A stretch of 23,582 nucleotides of DNA from JAEZKC01 sp046538945 (GCA_046538945.1 JBKHHW010000039.1:1-23582), one strand, 5' to 3'. Numbered from the stretch's first letter, positions 14,439-23,582 are shown. Notes: a model not told the origin generated them from the letters alone. Program-made: numbers and translations.

Positions 14439-16382
14439 TTAATCTTCGGGGCTCGATTCGGGTGATGGACGTTCTCCCTCTTTCCCCTTACTTCTGCTCT
14501 TTTCCCGGCTCTCCCCGGCAGAAGGAGAAGGTCCTGTCCTGTTCTGTTGTGACGGCGGCGCACTCTTAACCGGCTGAACAGGCTGGGTATTTTTATCGCT
14601 GTTCACCTTCTTTTCAGCTTCTGATTCATTCTGGTCTTCCCCACCCGCTGCTCGAAGAGCTTCCAGAGTATCTTTGACTATCGCCAGGCGAGGCTTTGCC
14701 TTGCTTTCGCAGTACTCCGACTGAGGGTATTGGTCGCAGAGCTTCTGATAAAGCTTCATTGCCACCCTGTTCTTCTGAAGATCGTTGTCAGTATGCCAGG
14801 CCGCCGCATAGAGGCTTTTTGCCGCAATGTCCAGGTCCTGAAAGTTGTTATATACATCATAGTAGTTTTTGACCGCCTCGACCACATCACCCTTTTCATA
14901 ATAAAGCTTCTCGGCTTTTCTGAAATCCTTTTCCGCCTTTTCCTGACGGGTGATAACGGTCACGGGAACACCCATGAGTTCCTGGGCTTTGCGTGCATAA
15001 TCACTGCCTTCATACTCCTTGATCACCAGTTTCAGGAGGCTGTCAGAACGGAGAGTATCATTCAGATCAGTTCTGGCAATCAGAGCTGCCATCGACATCG
15101 CGCGAGGTCTGACTGTACTGTCCCCCAGCTGTGCATCAGCCAGTTCCCGAAACCGATTGAACGCCGAATCGGGCTCGTTGAGATCAAACTGGAAAAGCTC
15201 CCCTATGATATACCTGTCCTGGGCAGTCAGGCTTTTGGTCGAATCAGGGTTACGCAGTTTTTCAAGCTTCTCGAGCGCAAGGACTCTTCTGGACGCGGTT
15301 CGAGCGATAGATGAATCCTGAGCCTTTTTTGCTTCCTCATAAGCCGCTTTGGCACTTTCATAATCACCCCGGTTCATCTGATGAAGAAGTGCTAGTTCGT
15401 AATAAGCTCTGCCCCGTATACCTGTGGAATCCGCATACTGCTGGAGATCGTATGAGTCAACCAGCTTCTCGAAGATGGCCAGCGATTCAGCTATCCGGCC
15501 CATTTTACGGAGAGTAACACCTTTGTAGAAAAGGATTTCACTATGGTAATCACGATAGGAACGGTCCTTGAGCATTTTATCCAGAAGTTCAAGAGCCTGG
15601 GAAAGAGAATCCTGCGCATCATAGCACTGATAGATGGAACGGTCGACTCGGAACATCAGATAAGGATCACCTTTACTCTTCTGGGCCTTCTGCAGAAGAT
15701 TGTAGGCCAACGGGTACTGCTTCAGCTCCAGATGCAGTTCCGCCATCCTCAAAAGTAAAAGCAGCCGTTCCTCCTTATCCTGTGTCGAAATTCTGATCTT
15801 CTGAAGCAGACCAATTGCCTGGGACCGCCCACCCCGGCGGATCGCGATATCGACCAGAAGAAGGGGAATCTGATTATCGTCATCCAGATGGGGATACTTG
15901 TCCAGTATAGTTGTTATAACTTCCTCGGCAACCCCCAGATTACCTTCCAGAATGTGGGATTTGGCCACATACAGATACGATTCCGGAATCAGAGGACTGG
16001 AGGGGAACTGAGCCTGGAGTTCACGCATATAGCCGATGGAACCGGTGAAATCCTTTTTGTAGAACGCAGCCTTACCCATCAGAAAGTAGGCCCTGTCCCG
16101 GAGCTTCTTCTCACGCGGATACACGTCCATCATTTTGAGCGACTTTTCTATTGCACGATCATAAAGCGATTGGATTTCCTGCGAAGGAGTCACAACCAGG
16201 CTGTCGGGGTATTTCTCCATGATCTTGGAATGTTTTCTGAACCCACTCTGAAAAGCGGTTTCAGCGTTGTAGAAAGTGTTAAAATAAGCACACCCGAAAA
16301 ACATCAGTGCCGAAGCAGATACCAGCAGTAATTTAGTTCTCAAGTTCTTCAACCCGGAAAAAGTGACATGATCATTATCCAT
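14439..16382 (-). CDS. TPR-repeat lipoprotein
   Basis: This encodes 647 aa. The signal peptide ends MFFGC (Cys31), followed by AYFNTFYNAETAFQSG, an N-terminal pattern shared by large TPR lipoproteins. Most of residues 60-575 are TPR-like helical pairs, such as YFLMGKAAFYKKDFTGSIGY, LIPESYLYVAKSHILEGN, and SEILFYKGVTLRKMGRIAES. The last 70 residues are a low-complexity Pro/Ser/Glu/Lys tail. The ATG at 16382 is chosen because it begins the signal sequence; it has no strong ribosome site, and a much longer frame from 16526 has none either. PorW/SprE of type IX secretion has a similar layout, but I cannot separate it from other TPR lipoproteins. It is divergent from the barrel gene at 16574. Confidence 0.85.
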   Translation of the reverse strand: MDNDHVTFSGLKNLRTKLLLVSASALMFFGCAYFNTFYNAETAFQSGFRKHSKIMEKYPDSLVVTPSQEIQSLYDRAIEKSLKMMDVYPREKKLRDRAYFLMGKAAFYKKDFTGSIGYMRELQAQFPSSPLIPESYLYVAKSHILEGNLGVAEEVITTILDKYPHLDDDNQIPLLLVDIAIRRGGRSQAIGLLQKIRISTQDKEERLLLLLRMAELHLELKQYPLAYNLLQKAQKSKGDPYLMFRVDRSIYQCYDAQDSLSQALELLDKMLKDRSYRDYHSEILFYKGVTLRKMGRIAESLAIFEKLVDSYDLQQYADSTGIRGRAYYELALLHQMNRGDYESAKAAYEEAKKAQDSSIARTASRRVLALEKLEKLRNPDSTKSLTAQDRYIIGELFQFDLNEPDSAFNRFRELADAQLGDSTVRPRAMSMAALIARTDLNDTLRSDSLLKLVIKEYEGSDYARKAQELMGVPVTVITRQEKAEKDFRKAEKLYYEKGDVVEAVKNYYDVYNNFQDLDIAAKSLYAAAWHTDNDLQKNRVAMKLYQKLCDQYPQSEYCESKAKPRLAIVKDTLEALRAAGGEDQNESEAEKKVNSDKNTQPVQPVKSAPPSQQNRTGPSPSAGESREKSRSKGKEGERPSPESSPED

Positions 16383-16515
16383 AGAAATATACACCGTCCC
16401 ACGTGTGTTCCCCAATTTTTGGCCGACAATTACCTGCCAAAAAACAAGCCAATAAATTGCTCTCCGGAACCGTACACCCAAAACGCCGTACCCTGATGAA
16501 AATACATTCAGATGT

Positions 16516-16543
16516 TTGACATCCAAAAAAGTGTCATTATTTG
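16516..16543 (+). promoter_or_regulatory. Candidate promoter for the outer-membrane barrel gene
   Basis: A perfect -35 TTGACA (16516-16521) is followed after 16 bases by TATTTG (16538-16543), upstream of a GGAGGGAG ribosome site at 16556-16563. Two small inverted repeats overlap it: GATGT/ACATC (16511-16523) around the -35, and TGACA/TGTCA (16517-16536) across the spacer. Either could be an operator. Confidence 0.4.
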
Positions 16544-16573
16544 CAATAAACTACTGGAGGGAGCCTACGAACG

Positions 16574-18493
16574 TTGTATTTTTATGCAATGCTATATTCC
16601 AAGGTAATTTCAGCTTTTACAGTTATTGTACTGTTTCTGTGTTTCCAGGTCCAGGGAAGCCAAAGGCCCTCCGGTGCTGATTCCACTTCCCAGCGGCTCA
16701 GGGATTCCCTCATGCGGCTTGAGCAACAGCGCGGCCCGCTTCACCGTCATCCCAGTCTGGACAGCACCGTAACGTTCAACCCCCTCTCCAGCAACTCATC
16801 TGAGATATTCCGCACGGACGGTACCGCCCCATCCGAAATACTCAGACAAAAAGCCCACGCCATCTCCGTACCTTTTGCGCTGTCGAGTAACATGAACCGG
16901 CTGCTGATTTACGGAAACACAGCCCCGATTACCGGATTGAACTCAACGGGAAGTCTGCTCATACCCTCCCGGTTCGAGGGGACCGATTATTTCTTCTCGA
17001 CCCAGGCCAGAAATCTGCATCTGGGCCCCGGCCCCCAGCTTTCCGTCGATTTGCAACCCGACGCCCTGGTTGTGCCGGAAACAGTCATCTACTGGGAAAA
17101 CGGTGTTTTCGATCAGAACACGCTCAATTTTCGTTTCTCCCGGCCACTGAGCCGCAGTGTGATGTTCAATGCTTTTTCAAACTACCGGTCTTTCGCCGGC
17201 AAGCGCTTTCACCACGAGCGCAACGATGTTCTCAAGTTCTACAGCACACTCACACCCGATACGTCAGTACTGATGAATCGCGGCTACAATCCGCTGGTAG
17301 ACGAGCACATCGTGGGCGGGACACTCGACTGGGAGAGGGAAGATCAGTCCTCTGTAGTTGCATCCTTTTCCTACGGTGACCTGAGCAACGAATATGCGCT
17401 TGACCGCCCGGCCCAGAGTATCGACAGGCTGCACTGGGCAAAGCTTAACCGCTACGTATACCGAAGCGATGCATCTCTTTGTGATGCTCAAGCCGGGCCG
17501 TTCGACCTGGATTTGAAAGCCGGAATCAGTGATGAAACATACCGTTTTATTTACCCCGCCCAGAGCATTTCCGAGAGAAACCAGACAAAGAAAGCCTACA
17601 GACGCGATGTTTACATTTCTGCAGCCTCCCTTCTTCCACTCGGTGCAAAGAACAACCTGGGCCTGAAGCATAAGCTCCTTCTGAACAACCGCGAGCTCTT
17701 CGACCAAACCGAGAAATTCGGATTCGAAAATACGCCGGAACTGTTCTACAACCACGCATTTAGATTAAATGACATCAGGGGTGATCTGTACGGGGCCGCG
17801 GGCTCATTCATACGCACCTGGGATGACACGACCTATATCACCCCCATCGCCCGGTTGAGCGGCGATTTCAAAAAAGACAAGCACCGGTTAAGCTTGTTTC
17901 TCACTCAGGGTGCCGTTCCGGTATACCCCAATTTCGATTCCCCTTACTTTGATACCTATACTGAGGATTACAGAGTACTTGGGACCGAACTGTTTCTCAG
18001 CGGTGAAAAAGCGGGACTGCTGCTTGGATACCAGTTCACAAACGGGATCAGCGACTTCACGGTTTCAAATACCTGGCCCGAAGGTAAAGCGCCTTATGAA
18101 CAGCCGAGGCACACATTCATTATTGCACCGGGTACAACACGCTGGAAAGGGTTTTCAATCAATGCCAAAGCCATGCTTTCCGACAGTCGACCCTATGTGA
18201 AAGCCTCCGGTGCTCTTGATTATGTCGTACATCCGACCGGCACGGCAGAATATATCCAGACTCAGCTTGCTTTAAACTACTGGAGTCAGCGGGATCCTGT
18301 CCAGTTCGCCGGCTTTTACGGATGGAACAACCCCATCTATGATCTCAATCTGAAAATCACGGCTCACATCCGCTCTTTCAGGCTATTCTATAAGATAGAC
18401 AATCTCCTCAACCGGCGGCACGCATATGTACCCGGATATTATTCTCCGGGAGTGACTTTCAGATGGGGCATAAACTGGTTTATCCAGAGATGA
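16574..18493 (+). CDS. Outer-membrane beta-barrel protein, TonB-receptor-like C-terminus
   Basis: This encodes 639 aa with a signal peptide (about residues 1-28, cleaved near VQGSQ). A Ser/Gln-rich region of 60-70 residues follows. The remainder alternates amphipathic strands and loops with many aromatic residues (TLNFRFSRPLSRSVMFNAFSNY, SVVASFSYGDLSNEY, GTELFLSGEKAGLLLGYQF). The end (FRLFYKIDNLLNRRHAYVPGYY...FRWGINWFIQR) closely resembles the last strands of TonB-dependent receptors. A short plug-like stretch (LLIPSRFEGTDYF) is possible, but a full plug domain is not obvious. TTG at 16574 is used, with GGGAG ten bases upstream; an ATG at 16589 is the alternative. The substrate is unknown. 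The stop lies 3 bp from the convergent subtilase stop. Confidence 0.85.
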   Translation: MYFYAMLYSKVISAFTVIVLFLCFQVQGSQRPSGADSTSQRLRDSLMRLEQQRGPLHRHPSLDSTVTFNPLSSNSSEIFRTDGTAPSEILRQKAHAISVPFALSSNMNRLLIYGNTAPITGLNSTGSLLIPSRFEGTDYFFSTQARNLHLGPGPQLSVDLQPDALVVPETVIYWENGVFDQNTLNFRFSRPLSRSVMFNAFSNYRSFAGKRFHHERNDVLKFYSTLTPDTSVLMNRGYNPLVDEHIVGGTLDWEREDQSSVVASFSYGDLSNEYALDRPAQSIDRLHWAKLNRYVYRSDASLCDAQAGPFDLDLKAGISDETYRFIYPAQSISERNQTKKAYRRDVYISAASLLPLGAKNNLGLKHKLLLNNRELFDQTEKFGFENTPELFYNHAFRLNDIRGDLYGAAGSFIRTWDDTTYITPIARLSGDFKKDKHRLSLFLTQGAVPVYPNFDSPYFDTYTEDYRVLGTELFLSGEKAGLLLGYQFTNGISDFTVSNTWPEGKAPYEQPRHTFIIAPGTTRWKGFSINAKAMLSDSRPYVKASGALDYVVHPTGTAEYIQTQLALNYWSQRDPVQFAGFYGWNNPIYDLNLKITAHIRSFRLFYKIDNLLNRRHAYVPGYYSPGVTFRWGINWFIQR

Positions 18494-18496
18494 TAA

Positions 18497-20521
18497 TCAC
18501 TCGACAACCATGAATTTTCTGGATGTGATGCGCCCCCCGTACCTGACTGTGAAAAAGTAGAGACCCGGAACCACTCTCCTTCCTCTGTTTCTCACATCCC
18601 AGGAAAACCGGGTTATACCGTCTCTTGCCGGATACTGAGAATGTGTCCAGACTATATTCCCGTCCACGGTGCGTACAGATGCCTGCAGTGCGGAAAAATC
18701 GCCAGCAGCGGAAAATTCCGGAATCAATTCACAATTAAGAGTGCTGTTCTTTTTCAGAACGGTGGGATAGAGACAAAAATAGGGTTTTTCAGGCGATATT
18801 ACATCCAGAACGATATCCTGAGCATAAGGCAGAGTGTCGACAGTGACGGACTTCTGCGCCATACTCCTGAAATCGATATCAATTACAAGCGGCAAAGAGG
18901 AAGCTCCGGCGTCAATTACACAGACTCCTGATTCGTTTGTAGAAAAGCTCCGCCTACCAAGCCTGACCACTGCATGGGGAAGCGGAGCTCCGGAGCTGTC
19001 GACGAGTTTAAGATATATGTCGCTCTCCTCCATGCAGGCGATCAGAGCGTCGGGTATACCCCTGCCGTATCTGTTGTCGATCTGAGTCTGATGTTTCGCA
19101 AATCTGCATGAGTTGAAGAGCTTCCGCCGTATTTGATCAGGAGATTTGTCCTTCGAGGTCTGATAGACAAGAGCACAGATCCCGCTTACAATCGGAGCGG
19201 AAAGAGAGGTACCGTTTTTATATATGTAGGAAGCACGATCAGAAGAATAGACATCCGGAACAGGAACATTTGCTCCCATAGCCACCAGATCCGGTTTCAT
19301 GCGCCCGTCAAAAGTAGGTCCGGTGCTGCTAAACCAGGCAATATCCTCCAACCAGTCCACGGCTCCGACCGAAACTACCCCTTCCACATCCGCCGGGGCG
19401 GTGAGTGTTCCGGAACTATCCGCACCCTCGTTACCCATCGAGTTTACAACGATCATTCCCCTCTTCACCGCCTGAGCAGCGGCTCTGGACACCACGGTGG
19501 TAATGCCGTCCATATCCTCGTATGTATAGTCTTCCTGAGGATCGGTGAATCCGTCACGATATCCGAGTGAACTGCTGACTATATCCACACCCAGACTATC
19601 CGCCCAGACAAGCGCCGCCGCCCAGTTGTCCTCCTCAATCCGCAGCTCTACTGGAGAAATTTCAGTACGGGCAAGCACGAAGCGGGCTCCCCAGGCAACT
19701 CCCATGTACGTGCCGGGATCATTACCGGCCACCAGAGCCAAGGTCTGGGTTCCATGCTCATCGTTCTGGTAATAATCATGGTATACATCAGAGATCACCG
19801 AATCGGGATCATGCACAGATTCATCTCCGTCCACAAAATCCCTCACAGCGAGTATCTGTCCGTTTTCATTTACCGATGAATACACTTTGTGATCGAATCT
19901 GAATCCGCAGTCAAAAAAGCCCAGCAGAACTCCCTCTCCCGGCTCACCCATGTTCTTGGCCCGGAGATACTCATGAGCAGCAGGAATATTCGACATACGA
20001 AGATGATCATCCGATTTACCATAGAGGTCTTCGGCTCGTTTCTTTGCCAGCGCAGGTTCCGGTCTTTTTTTCAGGTAAACTCCAACAGGCCCCACATAAT
20101 CCACAAAGGAAAGTGAAGCAATCTCCCGGAGGCAGGATGAATGCACCGAGAAACTGGCGGCATTCTCCCAGGGGAAAACGTGCCGAAGTTTCCCGCCACG
20201 TCTTTTCACTTCTTCTATGTAGGCATTCCTGACCGGCAAACAACTTTCATCTTCACGGAATCCAGCCTTCTTCCGGCGCACAAGAGCTCTCTCTGTAACT
20301 ACCGATGGTTCTGAATAGAAATCTTTGTCTTTAAAGTATACCCATACATTGAAGGATGTATCCTTCTGAAGTGAATTCCGGAGTGCATTACTGAGGGGCG
20401 CGGCATTCAGAGGAACACAAAAAAACAGAAGAAAAAACGTAAAGGCACACGATCCAGTTTGAAAAAGATATTTACACATCGGATAGCAACCGCACCGCTC
20501 ATGCTGTAGATTGGCCTGCAT
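18497..20521 (-). CDS. Subtilisin-like serine protease (S8) with propeptide
   Basis: This encodes 674 aa. A hydrophobic signal (about residues 24-41) is followed by an I9-like propeptide (about 57-150), then a peptidase S8 domain with Asp204 (FFDCGF), His256 (DEHGT), oxyanion Asn364 and Ser439 (NGTSLSAP) all present. After about residue 510 come Ig-like beta regions. The C-terminus (WDVRNRGRRVVPGLYFFTVRYGG...KFMVVE) is like FlgD-type or type IX sorting domains that direct cell-surface export. ATG at 20521 is used; Met15 (20479) gives a more typical signal peptide, but neither has a clear ribosome site. It follows the OmpA gene by 44 bp and is probably co-transcribed. Secreted proteolysis is confident; the sorting reading is tentative. 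Confidence 0.92.
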   Translation of the reverse strand: MQANLQHERCGCYPMCKYLFQTGSCAFTFFLLFFCVPLNAAPLSNALRNSLQKDTSFNVWVYFKDKDFYSEPSVVTERALVRRKKAGFREDESCLPVRNAYIEEVKRRGGKLRHVFPWENAASFSVHSSCLREIASLSFVDYVGPVGVYLKKRPEPALAKKRAEDLYGKSDDHLRMSNIPAAHEYLRAKNMGEPGEGVLLGFFDCGFRFDHKVYSSVNENGQILAVRDFVDGDESVHDPDSVISDVYHDYYQNDEHGTQTLALVAGNDPGTYMGVAWGARFVLARTEISPVELRIEEDNWAAALVWADSLGVDIVSSSLGYRDGFTDPQEDYTYEDMDGITTVVSRAAAQAVKRGMIVVNSMGNEGADSSGTLTAPADVEGVVSVGAVDWLEDIAWFSSTGPTFDGRMKPDLVAMGANVPVPDVYSSDRASYIYKNGTSLSAPIVSGICALVYQTSKDKSPDQIRRKLFNSCRFAKHQTQIDNRYGRGIPDALIACMEESDIYLKLVDSSGAPLPHAVVRLGRRSFSTNESGVCVIDAGASSLPLVIDIDFRSMAQKSVTVDTLPYAQDIVLDVISPEKPYFCLYPTVLKKNSTLNCELIPEFSAAGDFSALQASVRTVDGNIVWTHSQYPARDGITRFSWDVRNRGRRVVPGLYFFTVRYGGRITSRKFMVVE

Positions 20522-20565
20522 ACCTTTTCTGACGATTATTTACGATACGCAGAACTAAGTCAATA

Positions 20566-22446
20566 TCATTTCAACCGGATCACTTCAACACGCCTGTTCC
20601 GGGCTCTGCCGGCGGCGGTCTTGTTGTCGGCGATAGGCTCAGATTCACCCACGCCAACAGCCCTCACCCGATCGGGACTGATCTCTTTTGACAGAATATA
20701 CCCCCGTACAGCTTCGGCTCTGGCTTTCGAGAGCTGAAGATTCTTAGTCGGATCCCCCACCCCTTCGGTGTGAGCCCGAATTTCGATCTCGACCTCGGGG
20801 TACTGCTTGAGCGTGCGCACGAGAGGATCAATGGCCTGATATGAATCAAACGTCATTTCAGCAGTGCCGCTTCTGAAAAGAATTCCATGAAGAAGCTGCT
20901 TTTTGGGCATTTTCACTTCCTGCTTCACCGTATCGGGGCACCCATCCTCGTCTTCATACCCGTTTACTGTTTCCGGTTCATCGGGGCAGAGGTCATTCAC
21001 ATCAAGAATCCCATCCTTGTCGTTGTCACGATCAGGACAGCCATCATCATCCTCAAAACCATCCATGTCCTCAGGCTGATTAGGGCAGCGATCCTTGATG
21101 TCCGGCACACCGTCATTGTCATTATCGGGGTCAGGACATCCATCCTGATCCTCGAAACCATCGAAGTCTTCAGGTTCATCGGGACATTGATCTTTAGCAT
21201 CAGGAATTCCATCACCGTCGTTATCCAGATCGGGACACCCATCCTCATCTTCAAAACCATCCGGATCCTCAGGCTCACCGGGACACTTGTCCAGCGAATC
21301 AGGTACCCCGTCATTATCATTATCCGGATCGGGACATCCGTCCGAATCCTCAAAACCGTCGATGTCTTCCGGCTCATCGGGACACTGATCCAGATCATTC
21401 CTGATCCCGTCCTTATCATTGTCCTGTGCGGTTAAAAAGCCCCCCCATCCGAACTGAAACTGAAAGGCATACCGGGGAATCACGTCTGAAGAATACCTGT
21501 AGCCAGCCGCCTTCCCCTCGGAGGGGTTCCAGTTGAGACGATCCGCATCGCTTCTGGAGGAGAGCGAGAAATCCATAGCCATGGTAAGATAACTGCCGTT
21601 GGGTGTTTTAAGTTTGACCCCCGGAGTAATATAGAAGGGGTCCTGAAAGATATCACCACCGGAAAAATTGCTAATCCGGGTTTCCCACTGCAGTTCTGTA
21701 AAGATGGTGATGAAATCAGCAGGTGTATACTCAGCCGCAATGCTGGTCAGGGCGATATTGCGCATATCCTGGCTGAACGTAGTCAGCACTCCGCCCAGAT
21801 TAGTATGAAACAGAAGAGGAACGGTAGGGTACACGTTCTCAATATTGAATGTCCAGAGCAAGGCTGCTTTGAATGCGGGATAGGGCGAGGAGTAAAAGTT
21901 TTTTGCAGGATTAATTCCTTTGGAATTGAGATAGTAGGTCTGACGAGGGAAAAGCCCCTGCTTTTTCATTCCAACCGGAATGGTGGAACTCAGTAAAAAC
22001 GATTGATAGAAAAGTCTTTCCGAAGGCGCCGGATAGAGAAGTTTTGTTGATATCTCGAGATCACCGAATCCCCCATCCTGAATATCATTGAACCCAAGCA
22101 TATCGTAATAAACCGGAAATGAAACTGCCACATCCCAGAAAGACAGAATCCCAAGCCCCATGTAGATATTTGCAGAGAGTTGTCTTCCCAGATCACGGTA
22201 GGCCTGGGTGATGGGTTCACCATCGGCATCGTAGACATCACTTGCAAGTTCACCGTTGATGACGGGACCATCAACATAGTGATGAGACTGGCCGACATTG
22301 ATTCCCACTCCCACATCCATCGACAGCTTGCCGCCGGTTTTGGCGGAATAGGAGCGCATGATGCCTGTCTGACCGGCAGTATTGAACCCGGCCAGGCATC
22401 CCAGAGCGGACGCCAGTATTAATAATGTAAAACAGAATCGCTTCAT
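20566..22446 (-). CDS. OmpA-family protein with TSP3 calcium-binding repeats
   Basis: This encodes 626 aa. The signal peptide ends near CLAG. Residues about 25-340 are beta-rich, like an outer-membrane barrel. Residues 342-506 are five 33-residue TSP3-type repeats, each with DNDxDG and a DGCPD end and a central CP.EPED.DGFED, a calcium-binding pattern. The last 109 residues are an OmpA/MotB peptidoglycan-binding domain (LLHGILFRSGTAEM, NLQLSKARAEAVRGYIL, AGRARNRRVEVIRLK). It probably tethers the outer membrane to peptidoglycan. The ATG at 22446 starts the signal peptide. It is the first gene of a probable pair with the subtilase. Plus-strand open frames across the repeats are shadows. Confidence 0.95.
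   Translation of the reverse strand: MKRFCFTLLILASALGCLAGFNTAGQTGIMRSYSAKTGGKLSMDVGVGINVGQSHHYVDGPVINGELASDVYDADGEPITQAYRDLGRQLSANIYMGLGILSFWDVAVSFPVYYDMLGFNDIQDGGFGDLEISTKLLYPAPSERLFYQSFLLSSTIPVGMKKQGLFPRQTYYLNSKGINPAKNFYSSPYPAFKAALLWTFNIENVYPTVPLLFHTNLGGVLTTFSQDMRNIALTSIAAEYTPADFITIFTELQWETRISNFSGGDIFQDPFYITPGVKLKTPNGSYLTMAMDFSLSSRSDADRLNWNPSEGKAAGYRYSSDVIPRYAFQFQFGWGGFLTAQDNDKDGIRNDLDQCPDEPEDIDGFEDSDGCPDPDNDNDGVPDSLDKCPGEPEDPDGFEDEDGCPDLDNDGDGIPDAKDQCPDEPEDFDGFEDQDGCPDPDNDNDGVPDIKDRCPNQPEDMDGFEDDDGCPDRDNDKDGILDVNDLCPDEPETVNGYEDEDGCPDTVKQEVKMPKKQLLHGILFRSGTAEMTFDSYQAIDPLVRTLKQYPEVEIEIRAHTEGVGDPTKNLQLSKARAEAVRGYILSKEISPDRVRAVGVGESEPIADNKTAAGRARNRRVEVIRLK
20929..21423 (-). repeat. Five tandem 99-bp TSP3 repeat units
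   Basis: Five in-frame units of exactly 99 bp (33 codons), without insertions, lie inside the OmpA gene. Each unit codes DNDxDG-x(n)-CP-x(2)-PE-x(2)-(D/N)G-(F/Y)-ED-x-DGCPD. Protein identity is high in the Asp, Cys and Pro positions, while the central residues differ (for example GEPEDPDG and NQPEDMDG). The regular length suggests that the array grew by duplication of a single unit. Confidence 0.9.
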
Positions 22447-22779
22447 CAGAGATCCCCAGCCCTTTGGGCCTGGATGGAAATGAAGATTGAAACAATCAGC
22501 GCACGGTCGGCGATTTGTTCAGTCCCGGTGAACTGGTTATGAGTACACCCCCACGAGACCAAAATAACATTTTCTGTAGATGTCATGCAAACACCTTGTG
22601 CGGACAAACTCCCGAACGGGGTAGTGATTACAACAATTCACCTGCTGGGTAACCGAACGAAAACACATATTTAACCTTCTTCTCTCCCTGCCTCTCTTTT
22701 GATTGTAATCAGAAATCTACAGTTATATAATGAAAAAAGAACTATCACTTTCATTCCTCCTTTGGGAAACAGAACACAA
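22447..22779. other. 333-bp divergent intergenic region
   Basis: This separates the OmpA gene (leftward) from the HDOD gene (rightward). It holds a good promoter for the HDOD gene at 22703-22731. No clear promoter for the OmpA gene was identified. No open frame here looks real, and no 35-bp palindrome is present. Confidence 0.5.
22703..22731 (+). promoter_or_regulatory. Sigma-70-type promoter for the HDOD gene
   Basis: TTGTAA (22703-22708) is followed after exactly 17 bases by a perfect TATAAT (22726-22731). The predicted start of transcription is near 22738, about 42 bases before the ATG at 22780. This is the best promoter match seen in the window. Confidence 0.6.
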
Positions 22780-23582
22780 ATGAACGACCAACTGTACGAA
22801 AAAATCAAACATATAGCCAATCTGCCCACTCTTCCCACCATTGCCTCGAGGCTGATGCGCATAGTTAACGATCCGGAGACCAACGCCGAGGAGATCGCCG
22901 CATTGGTAAGCCAGGATGTTTCCCTGAGCGCCAAAATTCTCCGGCTGGCAAACAGCGCCTTCTACGGAATACCCCGAAGCATCAGCAGCATCAACAATGC
23001 TGTAGTGGTGCTGGGGAACAAAATCATCCAGACAATGGTCCTGGGCCTCACCGTTTTCGATATGTTCGGGGACAGCCCCGAAGAGTCCCGACTGTTCAAC
23101 CGTGAAAGCTTCTGGACCCATTCACTCAAGTGCGCCACAACGGCAAAGCTCCTTGCATTCCAGTGCAGGAATACAGGCAGGCTTGATCCTGAGGAGGCGT
23201 TCTGTGCGGGTCTGCTGCATGATATAGGCAAAATAGTGATGGAGCAGTATCTGCACCGGGATTTTCACGTGGCACTCCGGGCAGCAAGAGATGAAAAGAG
23301 GAGCCTCTTTGAGGTGGAGAATGAAATCCTGGGATACAATCACTGCGATGTTGCCGAATGGCTGACAAGCACCTGGTCGCTACCGGAGGGGATAGAGATG
23401 TCGGTGGTCTATCACCACACTCCGGACCAGGCTCCTCAGTGCACCTCCGCGGTCACACTCTGCAGCATTGCCGATCAACTGAGCCAGCCCGGCAAGCAGG
23501 CTAAAATAGCTCCCGGGATGGGACCGATGCTTGAGGATCTGGGATTGGACAAGACCAGGATGAGTGAAACCATGGCGCAGGT
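22780..23582 (+). CDS. HDOD-domain protein (incomplete at 3' end)
   Basis: At least 267 codons are open to the window edge. The HDOD domain starts at residue 1 with LPTLPTIASRLMRIVNDP, then AEEIAALVSQDVSLSAKILRLANSAFYGIPRSISSINNAVVVLG, which is typical. A HD-like motif, GLLHDIGKIV, lies at about residues 145-154, and VVYHH near 210. HDOD proteins are usually regulatory and catalytically uncertain; they are tied to signalling, chemotaxis or stress pathways. The domains beyond the edge cannot be seen. The ATG at 22780 has only a weak GGGAA upstream, but a strong promoter lies ahead. It has no stop because the window ends. Confidence 0.9.
   Translation, partial: MNDQLYEKIKHIANLPTLPTIASRLMRIVNDPETNAEEIAALVSQDVSLSAKILRLANSAFYGIPRSISSINNAVVVLGNKIIQTMVLGLTVFDMFGDSPEESRLFNRESFWTHSLKCATTAKLLAFQCRNTGRLDPEEAFCAGLLHDIGKIVMEQYLHRDFHVALRAARDEKRSLFEVENEILGYNHCDVAEWLTSTWSLPEGIEMSVVYHHTPDQAPQCTSAVTLCSIADQLSQPGKQAKIAPGMGPMLEDLGLDKTRMSETMAQ

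Noticed and set aside
20887..21435. Long plus-strand open frame opposite the TSP3 repeats
   Set aside because: It is a shadow of the regular, Asp-rich repeat codons of the OmpA gene and has no homology of its own.

Overview
This window looks like a piece of a Gram-negative chromosome. Most genes encode exported or outer-membrane products: lipoproteins, beta-barrels, an OmpA-type peptidoglycan-binding protein, an LpoB-like lipoprotein and an AsmA-like protein. Many start sites carry strong AGGAGG-type Shine-Dalgarno (SD) sequences. The mix of TPR lipoproteins, TSP3-repeat OmpA, a subtilase with a FlgD/sorting-like C-terminus and an HDOD protein recalls Fibrobacterota/Chitinispirillia-type bacteria. 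That placement is an impression from gene content and was not tested. No rRNA, tRNA or CRISPR array was seen.

Region 1 (1-6.05 kb) holds five copies of an exactly 35-bp palindrome, all between genes. Near its centre is one gene for a Y1/HUH-type REP-associated transposase (RAYT, 4836-5777), with a palindrome on each side. A lipoprotein gene (224-1099) and a large AsmA-family gene (1870-4638) lie in the same region. No palindrome copy occurs after 6034. The RAYT has His where the family normally has its catalytic Tyr. The palindrome stem is also an 8-bp match of SD to anti-SD sequence.

Region 2 (6.05-11.35 kb) is a leftward series of envelope genes: an M48 metalloprotease, a two-domain lipoprotein, a COG3014-like TPR lipoprotein, an LpoB-like lipoprotein, a small secreted protein and a small beta-barrel. 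The COG3014-like/LpoB-like/small-protein block has the look of a cell-wall-synthase activator module.

Region 3 (11.45-14.27 kb) is a compact leftward operon: ECF sigma factor, zinc-finger transmembrane anti-sigma factor with a large periplasmic domain, and an exported caspase-like protein that ends in a predicted outer-membrane beta-barrel. The sigma and anti-sigma genes overlap by 4 bp, and the caspase gene starts 11 bp after the anti-sigma stop. This is the best candidate here for an under-described signalling system.

Region 4 (14.4-23.6 kb) has a TPR lipoprotein and, divergent from it, an outer-membrane barrel. Next come a subtilisin-like protease convergent with the barrel (3 bp between stops), an OmpA protein with five perfectly spaced TSP3 repeats, and, divergent, the start of an HDOD-domain protein that runs off the right edge.
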